A stretch of DNA of 58,592 bases from JAFGKM01 sp964403465 (GTDB taxonomy: Bacteria; Ratteibacteria; UBA8468; B48-G9; JAFGKM01). Below, piece after piece: positions 17,025-25,592 of the stretch (within the stretch, counting starts at the first letter, position 1; each line of letters begins with the position of its first letter). Location of the stretch: contig CAYOFY010000001.1 in assembly GCA_964403465.1 (NCBI GenBank), forward strand, positions 1 through 58,592. The letters are read 5' to 3'. The notes below the pieces were generated by a model. That model made no database searches. It had not been told where the DNA came from and was given only the letters and a program-made list of their open reading frames with translations. The translations under genes were made by a program, and so were the position numbers.

Positions 17025-17978
17025 ATGCCAGAAACAGTCTTTTTCATAGCAGGAGCACGGGTTGAGGTAAAAGAGGGCAATCTTGCGGAAGAAAAGGTTG
17101 ATGCCATTGTCAATGCCGCCAACAACCGCATGGTTATGGGAGGAGGAGTCGCCCTCGCCATAAAAAGAGCGGGCGGAGATATTATTGAAAAACAGGCAAT
17201 GGAGAAAGGTCCCGTAAGGGTAGGGGAGTCGCTATATACCCGGGGCGGGAAACTTCCGGCTGGATACGTGATACATGCAGCCACCATGGGGATGGATTTC
17301 AGAACCGATGCAGAAAAGGTGCGCAAATCCGCGGCGAGCGCTTTGTCGCTTGGAAATACTCTGAAGATTTCTTCAATAGCTTTTCCTGCGCTCGGATGCG
17401 GAACCGGAGGGCTCTCTCCATCCATGGTTGCGGACATAATGATTGAAGAAACACTCAGATGCCTCTCTGTGAAAGGGGGGTCATTGAAGGACATACGGTT
17501 TGTCCTGCACGACAGGAGAACTTTTGACGTTTTCCGGTCAAGCGTTGAGGGATATCTTGTCAGCATGACTCAGAAAACATACAGGAATCCCGTGCCCACG
17601 GTTGACGTCATAATAGAACTGCCCGGCGGTATTGTACTGGTCAAGAGAAAGAACTATCCTTACGGGTGGGCAATCCCGGGAGGATTCGTGGATTACGGGG
17701 AAAGCCTTGAAGACGCGGCGAAAAGGGAAGCAAAGGAAGAGACGGGAATGGCTGTTTCCGGACTGGAACAGTTCCATACATATTCGGCGCCGGGAAGGGA
17801 CCCCAGGCACCACACGATATCAACCGTTTTCACCGCCAGAGGCAGCGGAAATCCGAAGCCGGACGACGATGCGGAGGAAGCGGCGGTTTTTACCGAAAAC
17901 AATCTTCCGGACAATTTTGCCTTTGACCACAAAGAGATAGTGAAGGAATATTTCAGGGAGCATAAAAAAGAGCAGTAA
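17025..17978 (+). CDS. Macro domain - NUDIX hydrolase fusion
   Basis: 317 residues in two parts. Residues about 8-170 form a macro (ADP-ribose binding) domain with VDAIVNAANN and GGGVALAIKRAGG near the N-terminus and the ALGCGTGG loop; residues about 185-317 form a NUDIX domain with a complete Nudix box from about residue 218 (G-x5-E-x7-REA-x-EE-x-G-M). Macro domains bind or hydrolyse ADP-ribose derivatives; NUDIX enzymes cleave nucleoside diphosphates such as ADP-ribose, so sequential handling of ADP-ribose is a fair inference. Followed 31 bases later by trpS. Confidence 0.88.
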   Translation: MPETVFFIAGARVEVKEGNLAEEKVDAIVNAANNRMVMGGGVALAIKRAGGDIIEKQAMEKGPVRVGESLYTRGGKLPAGYVIHAATMGMDFRTDAEKVRKSAASALSLGNTLKISSIAFPALGCGTGGLSPSMVADIMIEETLRCLSVKGGSLKDIRFVLHDRRTFDVFRSSVEGYLVSMTQKTYRNPVPTVDVIIELPGGIVLVKRKNYPYGWAIPGGFVDYGESLEDAAKREAKEETGMAVSGLEQFHTYSAPGRDPRHHTISTVFTARGSGNPKPDDDAEEAAVFTENNLPDNFAFDHKEIVKEYFREHKKEQ

Positions 17979-18002
17979 TGAAGTTATGAACTTATGGAGT
18001 TA
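17979..18002. repeat. Three 8-base units of a degenerate octamer repeat
   Basis: TGAAGTTA, TGAACTTA and TGGAGTTA follow each other directly after the macro-NUDIX stop codon. The third unit contains the GGAG that probably serves as trpS ribosome binding site. Related octamer runs are at 22632-22703 and 44914-44937. Confidence 0.6.
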
Positions 18003-18009
18003 AGCCATC

Positions 18010-18999
18010 ATGAAAAAGAATATACTGAGCGGAATGCGGCCAACCGGACCTCTGCACATAGGGCATCTTTTCGGGGCGCTTGCAAACTGGAAACGGCTCC
18101 AGGACGAAGGATATAACTGCTTCTACATGATAGCGGATTACCACGCGCTGAGCACCGAATACGCCTCAATGGGAAACGTGAAAACTTATGCCGAAGAGAT
18201 GGCAATGGACTTTATAGCCGCGGGGCTTGATCCGGAAAAATCGACAATATTCGTGCAGTCTATGGTTCCTGAGCACGCTGAACTGCACCTGATTCTCTCA
18301 ATGATAACCCCTACCGCGTGGCTCGAAAGAAACCCGGTTTACAAGGAGCAGAAGAAACAGCTCGCGGCGAAGGACCTCAATACTTACGGATTCCTCGGTT
18401 ATCCGGTTCTGCAGGCGGCCGATATAATGATATACAAGGCAAATTACGTTCCCATAGGAATAGACCAGGCCCCTCACGTGGAACTGACGCGCGAGATAGC
18501 CAAGAGATTCAATTATCTCTACGGAGAGATGTTCCCCGTCCCGGAGGTACTGCTGACCGAAACACCGAAAATCCCTGGCACGGACAACAGGAAGATGAGC
18601 AAATCCTACAATAACTGCATCTACCTCCAGGATGCGCCGGAAACAATCAGGGAGAAAACAGGCAAGATGTTTACCGACCCCAGGAGGATATACAAGAAAG
18701 ACCCGGGACATCCGAAAACCTGTCCCGTCTTCAGTTACCATAAAATTTTCAACGCAGGAAGGGCGGGGCAGATAGAAAAGGAATGCAGGGGTGCGGTCAT
18801 AGGATGCACCGAGTGCAAGAAGGAAGCCGGAGAGGCACTCGCTCTTTATCTCAAGGACATAAGGGATAGAAGAAACGCTCTGGCAAGAGACAGAAAAACA
18901 TTGTGGGAAATACTTGACGGAGGCGCGGAAAAAGCAAAGAAAGTGGCTCTTGCCACCATCAACGAAACCAGGATGAAAACGGGATTGAAATATGGATAA
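18010..18999 (+). CDS. trpS: Tryptophanyl-tRNA synthetase
   Basis: Charges tRNA-Trp. The 329-residue class Ic enzyme has the HIGH-type motif PLHIGHLFGAL (residues about 14-24) and the KMSKS loop in NRKMSKSYNN (about 193-202). Length is standard. The GGAG of the octamer repeat, 10 bases upstream, is the only candidate ribosome binding site. Its end overlaps hisC by 8 bases, so the two are co-translated. Confidence 0.97.
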   Translation: MKKNILSGMRPTGPLHIGHLFGALANWKRLQDEGYNCFYMIADYHALSTEYASMGNVKTYAEEMAMDFIAAGLDPEKSTIFVQSMVPEHAELHLILSMITPTAWLERNPVYKEQKKQLAAKDLNTYGFLGYPVLQAADIMIYKANYVPIGIDQAPHVELTREIAKRFNYLYGEMFPVPEVLLTETPKIPGTDNRKMSKSYNNCIYLQDAPETIREKTGKMFTDPRRIYKKDPGHPKTCPVFSYHKIFNAGRAGQIEKECRGAVIGCTECKKEAGEALALYLKDIRDRRNALARDRKTLWEILDGGAEKAKKVALATINETRMKTGLKYG

Positions 19000-20086
19000 G
19001 GGCATAGAAAAAATCGTCAGAGATGGAATAAAAAAAATTGAGCCGTATGTTCCGGGAAAACCCATGGAGGAATTGCAGAGGGCGTATGGATTCGACATGG
19101 CAGAAATAATCAAGATAGCGTCCAACGAGAATCCCCTGGGCACATCCCCGAAGGCGGCTGAGGCGGCCATGAAATCCATTGAGAAATTTTCAAGGTACCC
19201 GGAGAGTTCAGGATATTACCTAACGAACAAATTATCGGATGTCCTGAAGGTCCCGACGGAAAATATAATCCTTGGAAGCGGCTCCAGCGAAATAATATCA
19301 ATGGCGATGGAAATAGTTACAAACCCCGGCGAAGAGGTCATATATCCGACCCCTTCGTTCCTGATTTACAGAATTCTGGCCTACAAGATGGGAGCGACGG
19401 CGGTCGAGGTCCCTCTGAAGAGCGATTTCTCCTATGACATGGACATGTTCCTTGACAGGATAACGGACAAGACGAAGGTCATAATACTCTGCAATCCGAA
19501 CAATCCCACCGGCACAATAATTTCCAGAAACCAGATTGAAAAATTTATTGCAAAGGTGCCTGACAATATGCTTATCATCTCGGATGAAGCCTACAGGGAA
19601 TATGTTGAAGACGAGAATTTCGGGACATGCTTTTCCTACTGGGAAAGGAAAAACGCCATAATAGTAAGAACATTTTCAAAGATTTACGGTCTTGCAGGGT
19701 TAAGGATAGGATATGGAATTGCGAAAAGCGAGATAATCGGTTTTATGGAGAGAATCAGGCCGCCTTTCAACACCACGACACCCGCGCAGGAGGCCGCCCT
19801 TGCGGCGCTGGACGACAGGGAGCACGTGGAAAAATCCATCAAGAACAACAAGAAAGGCAAGCACTACCTCTACGGGGAATTGAAGAAGCTTGCCATAGAG
19901 TACGTCCCGACGCAGGCAAATTTCATACTCTGCAGGTTCAGGGACAATGCCATAATACAGAAGCTTGAAAAGAAAGGTATAATCATAAGGAGTATGGCAG
20001 GCATAGGCCCTGGATACGCGAGAATCACCATCGGCACACCTCGGGAAAACGCCGAACTGATAGGTGCTTTGCGGGAATTGCTATAA
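18992..20086 (+). CDS. hisC: Histidinol-phosphate aminotransferase family
   Basis: PLP-dependent class I/II aminotransferase, 364 residues. Shows SNENPLGTSPKA near the N-terminus, CNPNNPTGT, SDEAYREY and the PLP-lysine motif TFSKIYGLAGLRIGYG. It overlaps trpS and is not in a his cluster; HisC-family enzymes can also transaminate phenylpyruvate and hydroxyphenylpyruvate, so a role in aromatic amino acid synthesis next to the nearby aro/pheA genes is possible. The symbol follows sequence family only. Confidence 0.88.
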   Translation: MDKGIEKIVRDGIKKIEPYVPGKPMEELQRAYGFDMAEIIKIASNENPLGTSPKAAEAAMKSIEKFSRYPESSGYYLTNKLSDVLKVPTENIILGSGSSEIISMAMEIVTNPGEEVIYPTPSFLIYRILAYKMGATAVEVPLKSDFSYDMDMFLDRITDKTKVIILCNPNNPTGTIISRNQIEKFIAKVPDNMLIISDEAYREYVEDENFGTCFSYWERKNAIIVRTFSKIYGLAGLRIGYGIAKSEIIGFMERIRPPFNTTTPAQEAALAALDDREHVEKSIKNNKKGKHYLYGELKKLAIEYVPTQANFILCRFRDNAIIQKLEKKGIIIRSMAGIGPGYARITIGTPRENAELIGALRELL

Positions 20087-20150
20087 ATAGGGAATAAGCA
20101 AAATCAAAAATCCCTCACGATGCATCATATCAAAGGAGAGTTCGGGATAA

Positions 20151-20867
20151 ATGAAACTTGGAATAAATATAGACCACGTAGCGACGGTAAGACAGGCAAG
20201 GAGAGGAAACAGCCCTGACCCTGTCCATGCCGCGGTGCTTTGCGAACTTGCAGGATGCGATTCAATCGTATGCCACCTCAGGGAAGATAGAAGACACATC
20301 CAGGACAGGGACGTATATCTGCTGAAGCAGACCATCAAGACATACCTGAATCTTGAGATGGCCCTCTCGGAAGAGATAGTAAAAATAGCGCTTGACGTGA
20401 GACCGTACCAGGTAACCCTGGTTCCCGAAAAACGCGAGGAGCTCACGACAGAAGGCGGCCTGGACGTAATCAGGAATTCCAAGAAGATACGCGATAGCGT
20501 GAAAAAATTTTCGGACAGAGGAATCAGGGTCAGCCTCTTCATAGAGCCCGATAAAAGCCAGATTGAGGCAGGCAAGGAGACGGGCGCCGAATTCATAGAA
20601 ATTCATACCGGCCGGTATGCCGATGCGAAGACGGAAAAAGACGTCACGTCCGAATTGGAAAAAATATCCGATGCCGTAGAATACGCCCTGTCAATAGAAC
20701 TCAGGGTGAACGCGGGACACGGTCTTGATTATAAAAATACCCCGGCAATATGCAGGATAAGAGGCATTGAGGAACTCAATATAGGTTACAGCATAATAGG
20801 AAGAGCGCTTTTCGCAGGGATTGAAAATGCAGTCAGGGAAATGCTGAGTCTGATGCGAAAACAATGA
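20151..20867 (+). CDS. pdxJ: Pyridoxine 5'-phosphate synthase
   Basis: Ring-closing enzyme of DXP-dependent vitamin B6 synthesis. The 238 residues show the N-terminal LGINIDHVATVRQARRG motif, HLREDRRHIQDRD and the C-terminal NIGYSIIGRALF phosphate site. Normal length; AAAGGAG lies before the ATG. The stop overlaps the next start as ATGA. Supplies PLP for the neighbouring HisC-family enzyme among others. Confidence 0.97.
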   Translation: MKLGINIDHVATVRQARRGNSPDPVHAAVLCELAGCDSIVCHLREDRRHIQDRDVYLLKQTIKTYLNLEMALSEEIVKIALDVRPYQVTLVPEKREELTTEGGLDVIRNSKKIRDSVKKFSDRGIRVSLFIEPDKSQIEAGKETGAEFIEIHTGRYADAKTEKDVTSELEKISDAVEYALSIELRVNAGHGLDYKNTPAICRIRGIEELNIGYSIIGRALFAGIENAVREMLSLMRKQ

Positions 20868-21544
20868 AAAAGAAGATAATTGATGCATTGAAAGAGCCGG
20901 TAAAAAATCAGGAAAATGTCATAAATCTGCTGATAGGAGGTGTTCTTACATTTTTCCCCGTGGTGAATTTCATCCCCATGGGATATCTCGGGATAAAACT
21001 GAAAAAGAGCATAGAGCAGGATAGGTCATCCGTCAAGTGGGATGAAAATATCTCCAAACTCTTCAAAAAAGGCGCTTTCTTGTGTCTAATAACCCTATCC
21101 TACGCGATAATCCCGCTTTTATTGCTTTTTTTGAGTGCCCGCTTTATGCTAACCCTTTCCGGAGGCAGATTTTTCTCTTTATTTTACTTTAGAGGGCAAA
21201 TTCTCAATATTATAGGTACATTATTACTTCTCATAGCCTTCTATTTTCTTCCTTTTGCCGTATGCCTATATCTCGAGGACGATGACCTTAGAAATGCATT
21301 TCAATTTCGCAAGATCCTTTCGAAAATTTTCCTTGTCATAAAAGAATATTCTGTCATATATGTCCTATTGATAGCACTTCTTTCTTTTTCCGTGGTTATA
21401 CTGTTTCTCCTTTTGAACTGGATAGCCGGGATTCTTACAGGCGGTTTCATATTTTTTTACGACGGCCTTGTTATCAGCAGCATCCTCAGCAAGTTCTTTC
21501 CCAGAAAAGCCATTACGATATCTCTTCTTGAGGTTCCGGAGTGA
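20864..21544 (+). CDS. DUF4013-like integral membrane protein
   Basis: 226 residues with an N-terminal amphipathic stretch and about five hydrophobic segments (around 23-42, 70-95, 108-130, 152-175, 178-205). The N-terminal ALKEPVKNQENVINLLIGGVLTFFPVVNFIPMGY pattern, described here by its ends, resembles DUF4013 membrane proteins (residues about 8-42). Role unknown. Starts within the pdxJ stop (ATGA), so translation is coupled. Confidence 0.7.
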   Translation: MKKKIIDALKEPVKNQENVINLLIGGVLTFFPVVNFIPMGYLGIKLKKSIEQDRSSVKWDENISKLFKKGAFLCLITLSYAIIPLLLLFLSARFMLTLSGGRFFSLFYFRGQILNIIGTLLLLIAFYFLPFAVCLYLEDDDLRNAFQFRKILSKIFLVIKEYSVIYVLLIALLSFSVVILFLLLNWIAGILTGGFIFFYDGLVISSILSKFFPRKAITISLLEVPE

Positions 21545-22576
21545 GTCTTCTGCACATATAGAAATTAATCAATTATCAAAAAAATGCACGTCCTTGAATA
21601 TTATCTAAGATTTTATTTATCAGACGATAAGACATATAACGTCGGATAAGAAATATTATGTTAACTTAACTGTCCCACAAACTCGTCCGAAGGAACCCCG
21701 AATACAGATTAAAGTGTTGAAAGGCTTCTCTTAAGAAAAACTTTGATATAATGCGCTCTAAGTCATTCATGTAGAATAACTTATCATTCAAAAGTTATAA
21801 GAGCTTTTTTTGGGTATTTTTTATGAAATCCCCTGCATATTCAGCCTCAAAATAGTAGACGGAGCGCGCGGACAGATATTATTACACCTAAATCAGACAA
21901 TTATTATGCATCATCTGACCAGAACATAGAATTTCTGGTGGTGAACACACATACCGTCTGTCCTGATACCGATGATCAAAACCGCCCAGAAATACGGCCT
22001 TATGGTCTGCAATCAAAGACGGAGAAAGGCTACAACTTAGCGTCCGCAAACTATATTTTTTTGTGAATTTTCACGCTTTCAGCTTCTTCTTTCCTGTTTC
22101 CTGGACTGAATTATATAAGTGTATATCTATCAGGTAGTTATAAGTCCTTGCTTCATGTAATATGTAAATTAAAATCCCGCCCTGCAGCTCCACTCCATGC
22201 CGAAAAATTTTCAAAGCGACCCCCGTATGTGAAATTTCCATAAAATTCTGCCACCGGAATTCTCTTAGTACATCCAACCGGAAAATTGCCTTTTCCTGTT
22301 TTATGCGCCCAGCATCCGCATGAAAATCAAAAATTAGGCTTTCTTTCTCCGTTTAAGAACGTTTTATACGCCTTTATATCATTTGAGGGCCCTATTACCC
22401 CTGATTCTGGGCCGTTAATTACCCGCAAGTCATATTTAAGCATCCCAATCCGCCTGGCACGGCTTCTCATATCCCCTGTCCACCCTCCCCTGAAAATCCT
22501 TCCATGAGGGTAAAAATAAACTTTTCTTCCACATTCATATGACAAACCTGGAACTTTGCTCTTCACCCCAATGTCC
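21545..22576. other. About 1 kb without a recognisable gene
   Basis: AT-rich, with frequent stops in all frames. A plus-strand frame open from about 21826 to 22066 (possible GTG at 21938) and a minus-strand frame at 22327-22578 starting with TTG give short peptides that I do not recognise and that lack ribosome binding sites. The minus-strand frame continues past a TGA with coding-like codons to about 22162, so a decayed gene is possible. No tRNA or clear ncRNA fold seen. Confidence 0.5.
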
Positions 22577-22617
22577 AAAAAGAAAGTGCACGGACTCCTT
22601 TTCCTCGGAGTCCGTGC
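22577..22617 (-). terminator. Rho-independent terminator of ppdK
   Basis: Perfect 11-base stem GCACGGACTCC/GGAGTCCGTGC (22588-22598 and 22607-22617) with an 8-base loop; on the minus strand it is followed by ACTTTCTTTTT. It lies about 95 bases past the ppdK stop. Confidence 0.85.
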
Positions 22618-22631
22618 GCCTCACGGTTCTT

Positions 22632-22703
22632 GTTACAACTTAGTAACTTTAAAAGTTTGGGAGTTATATAGTTAAGAAGTTAAGTACTTCGTAAGTTCCA
22701 AAC
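22632..22703. repeat. Degenerate octamer array after ppdK
   Basis: Nine consecutive 8-base units read on the plus strand: GTTACAAC, TTAGTAAC, TTTAAAAG, TTTGGGAG, TTATATAG, TTAAGAAG, TTAAGTAC, TTCGTAAG, TTCCAAAC. After the first, each begins with TT and ends in AC or AG. A tenth (TTCAGTAT) runs into the ppdK stop codon. The array lies between ppdK and its terminator. Confidence 0.6.
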
Positions 22704-22710
22704 TTCAGTA

Positions 22711-25431
22711 TTACCTTTGCTCCTCTATCGCTGCCTGTGCTGCGGCGAGGACGGCAATTGGAATTCTATACGGAGAACAACTGACATAGTTCATTCTTAC
22801 CCGGTGGCAGAACTTGACTGATTCTGCTTCGCCACCATGCTCTCCACATATACCGACCTTCAGTCCAGGTCGTGTGCTTCTGCCGCGTCTGATCCCTATG
22901 TCAACCAGTTCGCCTATACCCTCCTGGTCAAGAACCTGAAAGGGATCTTCGGGAAGAATTTTTTTCTCGATGTAGTCCGGTGCGAAAGCCCCGATATCGT
23001 CTCTTGAAAATCCGAAACCCATCTGTGTCAGGTCATTCGTACCGAACGAAAAAAATTCGGCCTCGGACGCGATTTTCCCGGCAGTCAGTGCCGCCCTTGG
23101 GATTTCAATCATCGTTCCGTAGAGGTATTCTATCTTTTTAACCCCATACTTACCGCACACTTCCTCGTGAATTTTATCCACTATTTTTTTCTGGTCCTGC
23201 AATTCTTCGACGGTGCTTACAACCGGCACCATAATCTCCGGCAATGCCTCCTTGCCCTCCTTTATCAATTCTACTGCGGATTCAAAGATTGCCCTGACCT
23301 GCATCTCGGTAACTTCGGGATAGGTAACTCCTAAACGTACACCGCGATGTCCCATCATGGGATTTGTTTCATGCAGATTCTCTCCCCTCTTTTTAAATTC
23401 TTCCAGTGATATTCCAAGACTCTTTGCAAGCTTGGATTGTTCACTCTCGCGCTTCGGCACAAATTCATGCAACGGAGGGTCAAGCAGCCTTATGGTAACA
23501 GGGAGCCCGTTCATAACCTCCATCGTAGCCTTAATATCCTTTTTTACGTACGGCAGCAATTCTTCCAAAGCCGCCCTCCTCTCTTCAGTCGTATTAGCCA
23601 CAATCATCTTTCTCAGGTGGAACAATGGCTCTTCCGAACCCTTTCCATAAAACATATGCTCCGTTCTGAAAAGCCCTATGCCTTCCGCACCGAAAGCAAT
23701 CGCATTCCTTGCGTCGTCAGGTGTGTCGGCATTAGCCCTTACGCCCAGTCTGCGCAGAGAATTCGCAATTCTCATGAATTCGGCAAAACGCGGGTTTTCC
23801 GTTGCATCAATCATAGGCAGGCTTCCTTCATAGACATACCCTCTCGTTCCGTTAAGAGTAATAACGGCGCCTTCCTTGAAAGTTTTGCCGTCCACGATTA
23901 GAGTCTTCTTATGGACATCTATTTTTAGCGCGCTGCAACCGACAATACAACACTTGCCCCATCCACGGGCAACAAGGGCCGCGTGGCTTGTCATCCCTCC
24001 CCTCCCCGTAAGTATGCCCTGTGCCGCTCTCATCCCCTCAACATCTTCCGGATTGGTCTCCTCTCTCACCAGAATTGTCTTTTTGCCATGTTTTGTCCAT
24101 TTTACGGCATCGTCCGCAGTAAATACTATCAGACCTGTCGCTCCGCCGGGACCGGCTGGAAGACCCTTGGCAAGAGGCTTCGCATTTGCTTCTGATTTCG
24201 GGTCTATTAGAGGATGGAGAAGTTCATCAACCTGGCTGGCTGTCAGTCTCATAACAACCTCTTTTCTATCTATGAGCTTTTCGGAAAGCATATCCATCGC
24301 CATATTGAGGGCAGCCGTGCCCGTCCTCTTACCCACACGACACTGTAACATCCATAGACGGCCTTCCTGGATAGTAAATTCAATATCCTGCATATCCCGG
24401 AAATGATTTTCAAGATTTAACCTTATATCACATAATTCTCTGTAAACATCAGGCATCGCCTCCTGGAGAGAATGCAGATGTTGATTCTGTTCGTTTTTCG
24501 TCTCTTCATTCAGAGGGTTCGGCGTCCTTATTCCGGCCACGACATCTTCTCCCTGTGCGTTCACCAGCCACTCGCCGTAGAACTTGTTCTCGCCTGTCGC
24601 AGGGTTGCGGGAAAACGCAACGCCGGTGGCCGAAGTATTGCCCATGTTGCCGAAGACCATAGCCTGCACGTTTACCGCCGTGCCCCAATCATCTGGAATA
24701 CCTTCAATCCTGCGGTAGGAGACGGCCCTTTTCCCGTTCCAAGACTGGAAAACGGCCTTTATGCCACCCATCAATTGTTCCCATGCATTATCAGGAAATT
24801 CGGCTCCTATTACATCCTTTATTCTTTTTTTGAATGCCTCGCATAAATCCCTCAGGTCCTCTGCGGTAAGGTCGGTATCGGACTTATAACCTTTTTTGGT
24901 CTTTAATTCGCCCATCATCTTGTCCAGTTGAACCCTGATACCCCTGCCCTCCGACGGCTCCAGACCTGCGGCTTTTTCCATAACCACGTCAGAATACATC
25001 ATGATAAGACGTCTGTACGCATCATAGACGAAACGCGGGTTTTTTGTTTTCTTGATAAGACCTGGTATGGTCGCCGAACAGAGCCCCACATTGAGCACCG
25101 TCTCCATCATGCCAGGCATGGATTTGCGTGCGCCGGAACGAACAGAAACAAGCAGGGGATTCACTCCATCCCCGAACTTTCTGCCCATGATATCCTCAAC
25201 CTTTAAAAGGTGTTCCTTTATCTCCTCCTCCAGTCTATCAGGGAGATTCTTCCCTTTTTGATAGTAATAGGTGCATACTTCCGTCGTGATTGTAAACCCT
25301 GCAGGAACGGGGATGTCCAGCCTTACCATCTCCGCAAGTCCTGCTCCCTTCCCTCCGAGTAATTCTTTCATCTTCCCATCACCGTCCGCTTTACCTGCAC
25401 CAAAAAAATAAACGTACTTCTTGCCATCCAT
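22711..25431 (-). CDS. ppdK: Pyruvate, phosphate dikinase
   Basis: Interconverts pyruvate, ATP and Pi with PEP, AMP and PPi; supplies PEP for gluconeogenesis and aromatic synthesis, or runs glycolytically with PPi. 906 residues: N-terminal ATP-grasp domain (FGAGKADGDGKM, LGGKGAGLAEM), central swivelling domain with the phosphorylated histidine in GGMTSHAALVARG, and the C-terminal PEP/pyruvate barrel with GIGLFRTEHMF and GTNDLTQMGFGFSRDD. The frame extends to 25485, but the ATG at 25431 has GGAGGGAGG before it, and the promoter's expected start point (about 25478) lies inside the longer frame. Confidence 0.97.
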   Translation of the reverse strand: MDGKKYVYFFGAGKADGDGKMKELLGGKGAGLAEMVRLDIPVPAGFTITTEVCTYYYQKGKNLPDRLEEEIKEHLLKVEDIMGRKFGDGVNPLLVSVRSGARKSMPGMMETVLNVGLCSATIPGLIKKTKNPRFVYDAYRRLIMMYSDVVMEKAAGLEPSEGRGIRVQLDKMMGELKTKKGYKSDTDLTAEDLRDLCEAFKKRIKDVIGAEFPDNAWEQLMGGIKAVFQSWNGKRAVSYRRIEGIPDDWGTAVNVQAMVFGNMGNTSATGVAFSRNPATGENKFYGEWLVNAQGEDVVAGIRTPNPLNEETKNEQNQHLHSLQEAMPDVYRELCDIRLNLENHFRDMQDIEFTIQEGRLWMLQCRVGKRTGTAALNMAMDMLSEKLIDRKEVVMRLTASQVDELLHPLIDPKSEANAKPLAKGLPAGPGGATGLIVFTADDAVKWTKHGKKTILVREETNPEDVEGMRAAQGILTGRGGMTSHAALVARGWGKCCIVGCSALKIDVHKKTLIVDGKTFKEGAVITLNGTRGYVYEGSLPMIDATENPRFAEFMRIANSLRRLGVRANADTPDDARNAIAFGAEGIGLFRTEHMFYGKGSEEPLFHLRKMIVANTTEERRAALEELLPYVKKDIKATMEVMNGLPVTIRLLDPPLHEFVPKRESEQSKLAKSLGISLEEFKKRGENLHETNPMMGHRGVRLGVTYPEVTEMQVRAIFESAVELIKEGKEALPEIMVPVVSTVEELQDQKKIVDKIHEEVCGKYGVKKIEYLYGTMIEIPRAALTAGKIASEAEFFSFGTNDLTQMGFGFSRDDIGAFAPDYIEKKILPEDPFQVLDQEGIGELVDIGIRRGRSTRPGLKVGICGEHGGEAESVKFCHRVRMNYVSCSPYRIPIAVLAAAQAAIEEQR

Positions 25432-25484
25432 TATTTCCTCCCTCCGTACAAGATTTTTAAAGCTGGTAGTTTTAACGCCCACCA

Positions 25485-25513
25485 ATTTTAATCTTTTTTC
25501 AATATACAGTCAA
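25485..25513 (-). promoter_or_regulatory. ppdK promoter
   Basis: Minus strand: TTGACT (25508-25513), 17-base spacer, TAAAAT (25485-25490). The expected transcript begins near 25478, leaving a leader of about 47 bases before the ATG at 25431. Confidence 0.7.
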
Positions 25514-25592
25514 ATTTCAATTTCATTTGTGTAATTGACGGTTATATATTATAGTAGTTTAGATTTGTTCCTTTAATAGGGAGGAGACTGGA

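Noticed and set aside
22327..22578. 83-codon frame on the minus strand as a gene
   Set aside because: TTG start, no ribosome binding site, begins right after the ppdK terminator, and I recognise no family; kept only as a possible relic.
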